Of a stretch of DNA of 64,000 nucleotides, positions 52,274 through 60,515 are shown piece after piece (positions within the stretch are counted from its first letter, which is position 1; every line of letters begins with the position of its first letter). The notes below the pieces were generated by a model. The model did not search any database. It was given only the letters and a program-made list of their open reading frames with translations, and was not told where the DNA came from. Made by a program: the position numbers and the translations under genes. The stretch is from Emticicia fluvialis (GTDB taxonomy: Bacteria > Bacteroidota > Bacteroidia > Cytophagales > Spirosomataceae): assembly GCF_024793945.1 (NCBI RefSeq), contig NZ_JANUSD010000017.1:61424-125423 (forward strand). Reading direction: 5' to 3'.

Positions 52274-55200
52274 ACCGCCGACAACCTTTTCAGTTTATCA
52301 TTCTGCCTGCGTATACGCTGGCAGAGTATTCGTAGCACACTACGCAATAACTCGTCGCGCTCTTCCATCAGGTCAAAGAAATCGTCCTGATCAATTCTGA
52401 AAAGCAGCACATCACTTTTCGCAACAGCGGTAGCCGAACGAGGCTCGGAGTCGAGCAGAGCCAGTTCGCCAAAAATATCTCCTTTGCCCATGGTGGCAAA
52501 AAGTACATCATGGTCTACAATGCCAATCTCGCCCGAATAAATAACGTACATGCAATTACCGATGGCGCCTTTCTGAAAAACCTCTTCTCCTTCATGATAC
52601 GTTACCTCATTCATAATAGGCACAATAGAGGTCAGCACGTTCTCGGGTGTTTCGGCAAACAACTGGGTGTTTTTTAATACAATTACGCGCTCCAGTTCAG
52701 ATATTTCGTTTTCATCATGTCCGTGTTGCATAGCTACTATTTCTTTATATTTTTCTTTCAGATAAAGTTCTTTTTTAACAATGGCCGCGGTTGCTTCCTG
52801 AAACAGTTTTTTCTGATTCAACAGGTATTTTTCAAAGAGCTGGTTATACTGCCCCCTCAGATTCCACGATTTCAGCGCCACCACTATTGTCCAGTCGCCA
52901 AAGGCATTGCTGCCTTTTTCAAGTATATACTCAATAATAGGCACCGGCACCGGTTTTTCAGTAAAATAGGCCTCAAAAACCTGAATTTTCTTATCAATCT
53001 CAGAATCGTCAAGTATCGTATGCAAACATTTGTAAATGGCCCTCGGAATAATGTTATCCAGAATCTCAAGCGCATTGGCTCTCTTTTCTTTTGATGAATG
53101 CTCAACACCCATCATGGCATCCTGCACCATTTCCTTTTCATACAGCAGCATCAACAAATAAAAAATCCGGTTTGAAGACTGCCCCAGTTCATAATTAAGT
53201 ATGTCTTCATCCAGCACACCAAAACCATTCAGCAACTGATAGGCATGAGACAGTTCTTCCTGTAGCAGATTCTCAAACAAAGCTTCATAGTTTTCGCTAT
53301 TGGTGCGTCTGCCCAACACTTTAAGCGCCATTTGCCGCACGTTCAGCGACTCATTCTGTGCCAGCCTGACCAACAGTCGTTCGCTGGCAAGGCTCTGGTA
53401 TTTTTCGCTGAACAATACCACTTTTTGCAACAGAGCTGTATCTCCGCCTTTTGATAAGGCCTCCACTTCGGCAAATCCTCTGCCACCAGACCTGATAAGG
53501 CTGTTAATAACTTTTTTACCCCACTGGCGGTCTTCCAGCAAATGCACCAGACCTTTTATCAGCAAAGCCGAATCAATAGCCCCCGCTACCTCAATGGCTT
53601 TTTCTTTGATAGCGCCAGTACCTGTTTCAAGGCATATCCTTACTATAGTTTCGTATTCTTTCAGGCGTAGCAGTTCAATTATCTCAAGCGCTACAATCAG
53701 TTGCTCAGGTTTGGTTTCGTCGCACAAACGGTCAAGTTTTTCTTTGGCTTCATCATGTTGTAATCGCCAGCAGGCAATTATGGCGCCCTGTACGGTATAT
53801 ATGTTGTCAGAGTTAAGATAAACCGACCGCTGCCCGGGGCTTGTTGCCTGCGCACAGGCAATTTCTGCCGATATCCGCCTTACCTGCGGGTTAAGCTCGT
53901 GTTCATTAAAACCCTGCAAAAACTGTGAGTCAATAACCAGATGCTGGCTTTTAATAACGGTTAAAATATGCAGCCTTACTTTCTCTGAATTGTTCTTCAA
54001 CAGAAAAGAAACCTGATTCTGAATTACCTTTGGTTCAAATTTTACAATCCAGTCTATGGCGCTTATTACTTCTTCGGGTTTATTGCTGGTCAGATTTTTC
54101 AGAATAATACTCAGTGCGTCGCCCTGTACCACCAGCTCGTTACTTTTCAGGAAGCGTTTGCTGAGCGCATTTTTCAACTCTATTATATAGCGTTTGTAGG
54201 CTTTGTTAAGAAAATACAAGGCCAGCCAAGACAATATTACGGTGAGGGCGAAAGCTATCCAGATTTGAGATGAATGCACAAAATAGGCAATCAGCAACAG
54301 AATACCGGCAATGCCCATACCCAGTGGCTCATAAAAACCTTTTGCCAGGGTATGGCCTTTTAAACGCTGCTGGGTTGATAAGGGCTGAAACATAACCAGA
54401 AAAACCGGGTCGAAGGCCGTTCGGCGGAGTACCTCAAAGCACAGGTATGCCGCGCTGAAATCAAACAGAAGCGAGCTTTCGTCCTGCTTATAAGAAGACA
54501 TCCCCACCAGAAACACCGACATCAGCAAAGTGCCGATAGGTAACAGCAGCAGCGCGTTTTTGAGCCCGAATTTATCAATTACCTTGCTAGAAAACAGCAA
54601 CTTCACTACGGTTGAGATGGCATAGGTAATAGCCAGCAAATAGCCAACGAAGGTGATAACATCGTGCTGTGAATGGAACTTGTACTTTACGTTTACAAAG
54701 AAATTGTACTCAATCCAGGTGGCCGAAGCCGCAATGGCTACCAGCCCGATACACATTTCAAAAACCAGCTGGCTACCGCCAAAAAGGGTTTCTACCATTC
54801 TGGACTCTGTATGCCTGCGTACTTTATTTTGATGATGACTAGGGATATCTGTTATTTCAAAAGTCTTTTTCTGTGTTAAAAAAGCCAGCAAAAAGGTTAC
54901 AAATGCAACCAGTACCAATATGGCCAGCACCGAGGTAGAATGGATAAGCGCCGCCAGAATGGCGCCTATGGCCTTGGCTGGTACATCGCCTGAGCCTATG
55001 ACACTAAACAAACGCTTGCTCTGGCGTACATCAAAAACCAGGGCCGACACCCCCCAGAACTCAAGATTAACCAACAGATAGATAACCCTGAAGCCAACCA
55101 TAATACCAATGGCTACTGCGGTTGAATGGTTAAAAAACAGAATAACACCCATAATAATGGCCAGCACCAGCACAGCCAGCAACACACGTACGCTCAGTTT

Positions 55201-55461
55201 TTTCAGTACCAGATGATGCTCATAATACTCGTAGATTTTCCCTACGCCCATCATGGCAAAAGTAGAAACAATATAAGCAATGGGCAGCGATACTTCGGGG
55301 TGGTGTTCCAGTAAAATCAGGTTCGCCGAAACATATACTAAAACGGTTCCTATACTAATAAAGAAATTGTGTAGGAAAAATAACAAAAGTAGTCTTGATT
55401 CTTTCGGGCGCTCATCAGTGCGGGTAGTCGCACTCATAATTTTAGATTCAACCATTTGCAT
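52270..55461 (-). CDS. NTT-like carrier fused to HEAT repeats and a cyclic-nucleotide-binding domain
   Basis: A very large protein of 1063 residues from the ATG at 55461. Residues about 20-430 hold some twelve hydrophobic helices with the look of the ATP:ADP antiporter/Npt1 (MFS-related) group (for example QQRLKGHTLAKGFYEPLGMGIAG). Residues about 440-900 are helical and repetitive, consistent with HEAT repeats. The last 125 residues form a CRP-type domain with a complete phosphate-binding cassette, FGELALLDSEPRSATA, keeping the Glu and Arg that hold cAMP. No DNA-binding domain follows. It probably is a membrane effector or transporter gated by cAMP, made by the cyclase 5 kb away. Start choice: TTG at 55476 and ATGs at 55455 and 55437 are also in frame. 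Confidence 0.85.
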   Translation of the reverse strand: MQMVESKIMSATTRTDERPKESRLLLLFFLHNFFISIGTVLVYVSANLILLEHHPEVSLPIAYIVSTFAMMGVGKIYEYYEHHLVLKKLSVRVLLAVLVLAIIMGVILFFNHSTAVAIGIMVGFRVIYLLVNLEFWGVSALVFDVRQSKRLFSVIGSGDVPAKAIGAILAALIHSTSVLAILVLVAFVTFLLAFLTQKKTFEITDIPSHHQNKVRRHTESRMVETLFGGSQLVFEMCIGLVAIAASATWIEYNFFVNVKYKFHSQHDVITFVGYLLAITYAISTVVKLLFSSKVIDKFGLKNALLLLPIGTLLMSVFLVGMSSYKQDESSLLFDFSAAYLCFEVLRRTAFDPVFLVMFQPLSTQQRLKGHTLAKGFYEPLGMGIAGILLLIAYFVHSSQIWIAFALTVILSWLALYFLNKAYKRYIIELKNALSKRFLKSNELVVQGDALSIILKNLTSNKPEEVISAIDWIVKFEPKVIQNQVSFLLKNNSEKVRLHILTVIKSQHLVIDSQFLQGFNEHELNPQVRRISAEIACAQATSPGQRSVYLNSDNIYTVQGAIIACWRLQHDEAKEKLDRLCDETKPEQLIVALEIIELLRLKEYETIVRICLETGTGAIKEKAIEVAGAIDSALLIKGLVHLLEDRQWGKKVINSLIRSGGRGFAEVEALSKGGDTALLQKVVLFSEKYQSLASERLLVRLAQNESLNVRQMALKVLGRRTNSENYEALFENLLQEELSHAYQLLNGFGVLDEDILNYELGQSSNRIFYLLMLLYEKEMVQDAMMGVEHSSKEKRANALEILDNIIPRAIYKCLHTILDDSEIDKKIQVFEAYFTEKPVPVPIIEYILEKGSNAFGDWTIVVALKSWNLRGQYNQLFEKYLLNQKKLFQEATAAIVKKELYLKEKYKEIVAMQHGHDENEISELERVIVLKNTQLFAETPENVLTSIVPIMNEVTYHEGEEVFQKGAIGNCMYVIYSGEIGIVDHDVLFATMGKGDIFGELALLDSEPRSATAVAKSDVLLFRIDQDDFFDLMEERDELLRSVLRILCQRIRRQNDKLKRLSAV

Positions 55462-55557
55462 TTTTAAAATGGACAACGCAATTTAGGAATGTTTTTTCAA
55501 AAGTTTGGTTCAATTAATGAATTTGTGAAGAAGAAAAACCCAAGAAAAAGACCCGGT

Positions 55558-55588
55558 TTTGGAATAACTGACTTATCTTGTATTTTTG
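55558..55588 (+). promoter_or_regulatory. Consensus Bacteroidota promoter
   Basis: TTTG (55558-55561), exactly 19 nt, then TATTTTTG (55581-55588): a full match to TTTG-N19-TAnnTTTG. Transcription should begin about 55592-55596, within a few bases of the ATG at 55598. Confidence 0.75.
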
Positions 55589-55597
55589 CTAAATAAA

Positions 55598-55756
55598 ATG
55601 GCATTTTTCAACGAGCATATCAATTCACTACCAAAGAACGCTTATCAGGTTTCTGATAGGGGCACTTCGGCTAAGCCATTATTATACCTACCCCTACTTA
55701 TTCCTGTTACATTCTTTGCCATTCTGTTTTTTATGGCGCAATTTGGGTTTTACTAA
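55598..55756 (+). CDS. 52-residue membrane protein on a near-leaderless mRNA
   Basis: An ATG-to-TAA frame of 53 codons directly behind a consensus promoter. The product has a hydrophilic N-terminal half (MAFFNEHINSLPKNAYQVSD...) and one hydrophobic helix (about 29-48) with several prolines, ending MAQFGFY. The predicted transcript start is only a few bases before the ATG. No family is recognised. The arginine deiminase gene starts 101 nt downstream on the same strand with no terminator between them, so they may be co-transcribed. Confidence 0.6.
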   Translation: MAFFNEHINSLPKNAYQVSDRGTSAKPLLYLPLLIPVTFFAILFFMAQFGFY

Positions 55757-55857
55757 TGTGAATGTTAATTTATCTATCCCGAAGATTTAATCTTATGCTG
55801 CAGGTTAAATCAATCAACAATTCATACATAAAAACTCCCTTTAATTGATTCCTTGTT

Positions 55858-57294
55858 ATGTCAAATATATTTGTTTCTTCTGAAGTAGGCACTTTACGCC
55901 GCCTGATTATTCATAGCCCTGATAGCGGTCTGGGCAAGGTTGTACCTTCAAAAGCGCAGGACTGGCTTTTTGAAGACATTGTGCATCTGCAAACCATGCG
56001 CCGCGACGAGTACGACTATTACGTTAAAATTCTGTTGTATTTTCTGGACCCTGAAAAGGTAAAAGGCAAGCTGAAAGAAATTGATGCCGATACCAGTCGT
56101 GATTTTTATAAACCTGAAAAAGAAAAGTATTTTCATTCAGACAAGGTAATTGAATTTGAAAAACTACTGAAAGACATTCTGGACCTGCCCGAAGTGCGCA
56201 CTCAGCTGGTAGCGGCCGTTTGTGCCGTGGAAGAGTGTTCGTTTCAGTTTCAGAACCAGCTGGCTCATTTATCAGTAAATGAACTGGCAAAAGTGCTGAT
56301 AACCGGCACCATGCCCAACAATAAAATGTTGTTTCCGCCGATACCGAATCTGATTTTTACACGAGACATAGGCATCGTAGTAAACGACCACCTGTTGCTT
56401 AACAAACCTGCCAAATATGCCCGCACGCGTGAGTCGCTGCTGGCCAGGTACATCTTTTTTAACCATGCCCTTTTTGCTGATTTAAGAGGAAAAATAATTG
56501 AGATTACCGAAGATGAAAACCACTTTTTGCTGCCTGAAGATGAACAGGAAGACCGCCTGAACACCCTTGAAGGCGGAGACGTAATGATGGTAGCCCCTAA
56601 CCACCTGCTGATTGGCGTTAGCGAACGCACCACAGTAGAGGCAGCCCGGCAAGCCATTGATTTGCTTTTTACCCGTAAGGTTGTGAAGAAGGTAACCATT
56701 GTGAAGATTCCGCAAAAAAGAGATTACATGCACATTGATACCATATTTACACAAATAAAGTGTAATGTGTGGGTGCTGCTAGGGTCATTAGGCAGGGTAC
56801 ATGAAGAAGCCGAAAGGCAGAAAATATGGGAAAAACTGGGACAGAAACCCGGCTATGAATCGCTTACCATTAAGCAGTTTATCAATAAAGATGATGGTGT
56901 AAAAATACGCGACTTTGCTAATCTGGAAGACCTGCTTACCTCGGTTACCAAAGACGACCTGAATTGCTATGACGACATCAAGTTTATTTACTCCGGCAAT
57001 AACCAGTTTCCGTATGGCGCCCGTGAACAATGGACAGACTCCTGCAACCTGCTGGCGTTGAAAGCCGGAGTGGCAATTGGCTACGACCGCAACGACCACA
57101 CGGCGCAGGCGTTCAGAAATGCAGGCTTTAAAACTATTCATGCCGCCGAATTGCTAGAAAAATTTGAAAATAACGAGTTAAACCCGGAAACTTTGACAGA
57201 TACCATTATTATGCTTCCGTCAGCCGAGCTCTCAAGAGCACGCGGCGGTTCTCATTGCATGAGCCTGCCCATTTTGCGCGAGAGCGCCATTTGA
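55858..57294 (+). CDS. arcA: Arginine deiminase family protein
   Basis: 478-residue guanidine-modifying enzyme, expected to turn arginine into citrulline and ammonia. All four catalytic residues are in their motifs: D170 (FTRDIG), E238 (LEGGD), H292 (MHIDTIFT) and C467 (RGGSHCMSLP). It is about 70 residues longer than typical ArcA, with an extended N-terminal helical region (40-140). There is no ornithine carbamoyltransferase or carbamate kinase gene nearby, so this is not the classical three-gene arginine fermentation pathway. The substrate could also be another guanidino compound. Confidence 0.88.
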   Translation: MSNIFVSSEVGTLRRLIIHSPDSGLGKVVPSKAQDWLFEDIVHLQTMRRDEYDYYVKILLYFLDPEKVKGKLKEIDADTSRDFYKPEKEKYFHSDKVIEFEKLLKDILDLPEVRTQLVAAVCAVEECSFQFQNQLAHLSVNELAKVLITGTMPNNKMLFPPIPNLIFTRDIGIVVNDHLLLNKPAKYARTRESLLARYIFFNHALFADLRGKIIEITEDENHFLLPEDEQEDRLNTLEGGDVMMVAPNHLLIGVSERTTVEAARQAIDLLFTRKVVKKVTIVKIPQKRDYMHIDTIFTQIKCNVWVLLGSLGRVHEEAERQKIWEKLGQKPGYESLTIKQFINKDDGVKIRDFANLEDLLTSVTKDDLNCYDDIKFIYSGNNQFPYGAREQWTDSCNLLALKAGVAIGYDRNDHTAQAFRNAGFKTIHAAELLEKFENNELNPETLTDTIIMLPSAELSRARGGSHCMSLPILRESAI

Positions 57295-57794
57295 TAGCTT
57301 CCTTTTCTATGAATAAACTTGGTCGCTAAAAAAACAAAGGATTTCTTTAATTTATATAAGCCGACTGATTTAAGGCTACGTGAATAATCTCTTCTAGAGA
57401 TAGAGGATAGGTATTCATTCGTTCTCAGGGTTTTGTATCCCGTCAGGGATGTTATATCGGTAGAATATATTATGACCAAACAAACTGAGTCCTTTCGGGA
57501 CGGTATATTTAATTCTCAGCCAATGAATATACTATCCCTGACGGGATACAAAAGCATAACTTAAATCTTAATCTACTGATATTTCATCCCTACGGGACCT
57601 AGTCTGTTAGAATTTCTTTCGATACTTAAAAGAATGCCTAATAAGTACGCTTCTAAAATAAAAACCTATGTTTTATTAGGGGGTAAATTTATTCACTGTC
57701 AAGTTAATATTTCCTTTAATTTTGAAAAATAAATTCAGGCTCGAAACCCGTTCGGGGCGTTCCAAGAGTTTTATCCTAACACACACAAATAAAA
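57295..57794. other. Repeat-rich spacer of 500 nt
   Basis: No credible gene. A 20-bp perfect inverted repeat (57431-57450 with 57534-57553) contains ATCCCGTCAGGGAT, itself a near-palindrome. GTCC-TTTC-GGGAC (57490-57502) and CATCCC-TA-CGGGA (57586-57597) are related hairpins. The two arms look like inverted copies of one dispersed element. The last 80 nt before the GH43 gene are probably its promoter. Confidence 0.65.
57431..57553. repeat. Inverted pair of a dispersed element
   Basis: 20-bp perfect arms (57431-57450 and 57534-57553) with weaker similarity continuing inwards for several tens of bases when one copy is reversed. Confidence 0.7.
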
Positions 57795-58745
57795 ATGAAA
57801 CACAAACTACTGTTCCTTTTTCTGATTTGCTCTGCTGCCACTTTCGCACAAAAGAAATCTTATTATCTGTTTACATCTTTCCGCGATAACGGGCAAGACG
57901 GCCTGCATCTGGCATTAAGTAAAAATGGCCATGACTGGTGGGCGCTAAAGGGCGATCAGTCTTTTTTGAAGCCACAGATTAATCACCCGGATAATCTGAT
58001 GCGTGACCCCGACATTAAGCAAGGCCCTGATGGTACTTTTCACATGGTCTGGACGATCTCCTGGAATGGCAAGAATGGCCGGGTGATAGGCTACGCCAAC
58101 TCAAAAGACCTGATAAACTGGTCGGCGCAAAAGGCAATACCTGTGCTAAAAAATGAAACAGGGCTGGTTAGAAATGTATGGGCGCCTGAATTGTTTTATG
58201 ATAAGGCACAAAAAGACTGGCTTATTATCTGGTCATCAACGGTGAAAGGAAACGAAACCGTAGATGGCAGCAATCTGAGTGAAGACAAATATCACCACCG
58301 GTTTTATTATGTACGTACCAAAGATTTTGAGACGTTCAGCGAAACAAGTCTGTTTTATGACCCCGGCTTTAACTCAATTGATGCTACTTTGCTGGAAGAT
58401 AAAGGCAAGTTTTATCTGTTTTTTAAGGACGAACGTTTGAAACCCGTCAGGAAAAACCTGCGTTTTGCGGTAGGCGATACCCCCGCCGGGCCATTCAGAA
58501 ACCTGAGTGAGTCTTTTTCAGGCAGCTGGGTGGAGGGTCCGTCAGCTATCAAAATCGGCGATTATTATTATGTGTATTTCGACCACTACACCAAACCTCA
58601 TTACTATGGCGCCTACCGTTCAACAGACCTGGTTAACTGGCAGGAGGTTTCGCCCACCATCCATTTCCCGCAAGGCATGAGGCACGGCAGCATTATAAAA
58701 ATCACAAAAAAACAAGCTAAAAAATTAGAGAATCTGGTTAATTAG
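57795..58745 (+). CDS. Glycoside hydrolase family 43-like protein, exported
   Basis: 316 residues: signal peptide (1-18, MKHKLLFLFLICSAATFAQ) and a five-bladed beta-propeller of the GH43 arabinanase/xylosidase type. Candidate catalytic acids are the Asp in MRDPDIKQGPDGTFHMVWT, the Asp in SIDATLLEDKGKFYLFFKDE (pKa modulator) and the Glu in SWVEGPSAIKIGDYYYVYFDHY (general acid). It should act outside the cytoplasm on arabinose- or xylose-containing plant glycans. It stands alone, without SusC/SusD genes or a polysaccharide locus, and ends at the shared terminator 58760-58800. Confidence 0.85.
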   Translation: MKHKLLFLFLICSAATFAQKKSYYLFTSFRDNGQDGLHLALSKNGHDWWALKGDQSFLKPQINHPDNLMRDPDIKQGPDGTFHMVWTISWNGKNGRVIGYANSKDLINWSAQKAIPVLKNETGLVRNVWAPELFYDKAQKDWLIIWSSTVKGNETVDGSNLSEDKYHHRFYYVRTKDFETFSETSLFYDPGFNSIDATLLEDKGKFYLFFKDERLKPVRKNLRFAVGDTPAGPFRNLSESFSGSWVEGPSAIKIGDYYYVYFDHYTKPHYYGAYRSTDLVNWQEVSPTIHFPQGMRHGSIIKITKKQAKKLENLVN

Positions 58746-58759
58746 TAATCACTCAATAA

Positions 58760-58800
58760 TCATTCGGGGCGATATAAACGGCTTACATCTCCCCGAATGA
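58760..58800. terminator. Bidirectional hairpin terminator
   Basis: TCATTCGGGG and CCCCGAATGA form a 10-bp stem (58760-58769 with 58791-58800), extended by GAT/ATC after a one-base mismatch, between the convergent GH43 and MetE-like genes. Confidence 0.7.
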
Positions 58801-58824
58801 ATTTTAACAAAGCCTTACCCAAAA

Positions 58825-59865
58825 TTAAGCAAACCCCAGTTTTTGCCTTACTGCTTTGGCGCCGGCACACATGGCTTTCAGTTTCTGGCGCGATGCCCAG
58901 CGGGCCGTCTGGCTCAAGCCACAATCTGGTGCAACAGCCAGTTTTTCTGCCGGCACATATTTCAAACATAATTGTATCCTTTCAATTACATCCTGGATGG
59001 TTTCGCAGTAGTAATTTTTCACATCTATGATACCAACGGCTACATCCATTTTTTGGGCAAATTCTGCCAAAAGCGCCACTTCGTCAAACTCACGGTTAGC
59101 CATTTCAATATGAATCTCGTCTACGTTCATATCCAGAAAATCAGGTAGCATCGGATGTAGTTTTCTGTATCCAACCGGACGGCCTTTAAAATTGCCAAAA
59201 CACAAGTGTGTTGAAACTCGGGCTTTACCCACCACACCTTCAATAGTGCGGTTAAATATATCTACAAAGCGTTTGGTATCTTCTTTGTAAGCATAGCACG
59301 ACATTGAGGGTTCATCAACGGTTATCTCGGTGCAACCGGCAGCCACAAGGTCTCCCAGTTCTTTTTTTACAAAAGGCAGCAGCCCCTCAGTTACCTCAAA
59401 GCGGTCTTTATAGATTTTGCCGTCAGGCAGCATACGGCCCGAGAGCGTGTATGGCCCGGGCACTGAGGCTTTCAGGGTATGCCCCTCCGGTGCCAGTCTG
59501 GCTAAACGTTGGTATTCTTTTACAGCTCCCAAACCCCGAGGTGCAGTTAATGGCTCTACTATTGAGTGCTTGCCGCGTTGGTCGTGCGCGGGTGGCCCAA
59601 ATTTGCGGGTTTCGGAATGATTCGGCTCCAGCCCTTTGATGAACCCGTAAAAAGAAAGGTTAAAGTCCAGCCGGGTTTGTTCTCCGTCGGTAATCACATC
59701 CAATCCGGCTGTGGTCTGGTCATGAATGGCCGCCACAACGGCATCTTCAATCATTTCTTCAATATCTGCTGCCCCGAACTTTTCGAGGTTCATGGATGAA
59801 AATTCAAGCCAACCCGGAAAAGGATAACTTCCCACAACGGTTGTTTTGATAGGTATAGGTTGCAT
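58825..59865 (-). CDS. Core MetE-like protein (methionine synthase catalytic domain only)
   Basis: 346 residues matching only the C-terminal, zinc-binding half of cobalamin-independent methionine synthase. TTVVGSYP is at the start; probable zinc ligands are H220 and C222 (STHLCFGNF), a Glu at 250-254 (VDEIHIEM) and C315 (APDCGLSQTARW). The N-terminal folate-binding domain of true MetE (about 750 residues) is missing, so methyl-tetrahydropolyglutamate is unlikely to be the donor. Core-MetE proteins have been described as folate-independent methionine synthases using corrinoid or unknown donors. No partner gene is recognised in the window. Homocysteine as acceptor is inferred from the zinc site. 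Confidence 0.85.
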   Translation of the reverse strand: MQPIPIKTTVVGSYPFPGWLEFSSMNLEKFGAADIEEMIEDAVVAAIHDQTTAGLDVITDGEQTRLDFNLSFYGFIKGLEPNHSETRKFGPPAHDQRGKHSIVEPLTAPRGLGAVKEYQRLARLAPEGHTLKASVPGPYTLSGRMLPDGKIYKDRFEVTEGLLPFVKKELGDLVAAGCTEITVDEPSMSCYAYKEDTKRFVDIFNRTIEGVVGKARVSTHLCFGNFKGRPVGYRKLHPMLPDFLDMNVDEIHIEMANREFDEVALLAEFAQKMDVAVGIIDVKNYYCETIQDVIERIQLCLKYVPAEKLAVAPDCGLSQTARWASRQKLKAMCAGAKAVRQKLGFA

Positions 59866-59883
59866 AGTTTACTGAGTGTATGG

Positions 59884-59931
59884 GTGAGTTAGTGAATGAG
59901 TGAGTTAGTGAATGAGTGATTTGGTGAATGA
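59884..59931. repeat. Tandem 16-bp repeat, three copies
   Basis: GTGAGTTAGTGAATGA occurs twice (59884-59899, 59900-59915) and a third time with two changes (59916-59931). A fourth partial copy follows. A related sequence in the opposite orientation is at about 60038-60066. Confidence 0.8.
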
Positions 59932-60061
59932 GCGATTTTTGACCTGGAATGGGCGCGGCTGATTTCATGATTTCGCTCATTATGCCACCCGAAATGATTT
60001 ACCTGAAAGTTTAGATTAACAATTCAGATAAAAATAGCTCATTCGCTAAATTACTCAATCA

Positions 60062-60505
60062 CTAATTAGCTGTTAATCGTCTATGATAATTGATTTGCCC
60101 TAAATGATAATTAAAATGCCCGTAAGTATGAATCAGAAAATACTCGTTGGTGTCTTGCCCATTGTTGTACTCTTCAGTATGGTTGTGGGCCAGGTGGTCT
60201 GGCGTCAGGGTATTTAATACTGCGGGCAGCATTAATCGGGTGGCTTCAATTTTTTCAATCAGTTCTGCTCTTGGAACGTTTTTATCAGAGAATTCAACAG
60301 GTCTATTTCTCTCATAACCCGTATTGCCCAGTTGCGCACCAATATAATGATTCAGGTTTCCCATCAGATGCAGGCACAGATTCCCTGCCGAATTGCTTAT
60401 TTCGCCTGGTGTTACCCAAAGTAAATCTTCAGTTTTATAGGCCTCTATCTCTCTTTTCAGCCTCAGCAAATCGCGGTCTAGTAGTTTAATTAAAGAAATA
60501 ATCAT
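60062..60505 (-). CDS. DinB family protein
   Basis: 147-residue four-helix bundle of the DinB/YfiT type. The metal-binding His triad is placed as in the family: one His in NLCLHLMGNLNHYIG and two in LIHTYGHFNYHLGQI. Such proteins include thiol S-transferases that use bacillithiol or mycothiol, so a detoxification role is possible. It is 10 nt downstream of the GNAT gene. Confidence 0.85.
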   Translation of the reverse strand: MIISLIKLLDRDLLRLKREIEAYKTEDLLWVTPGEISNSAGNLCLHLMGNLNHYIGAQLGNTGYERNRPVEFSDKNVPRAELIEKIEATRLMLPAVLNTLTPDHLAHNHTEEYNNGQDTNEYFLIHTYGHFNYHLGQINYHRRLTAN

Positions 60506-60515
60506 ATTGTTTTTG

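Noticed and set aside
53300..53821. 173-codon plus-strand frame
   Set aside because: Entirely antisense to the HEAT-repeat region of the effector gene; Ser-rich shadow translation.
59884..59931. Tandem repeat considered as a CRISPR array
   Set aside because: Units are 16 bp with no spacers between them and no cas genes are near.
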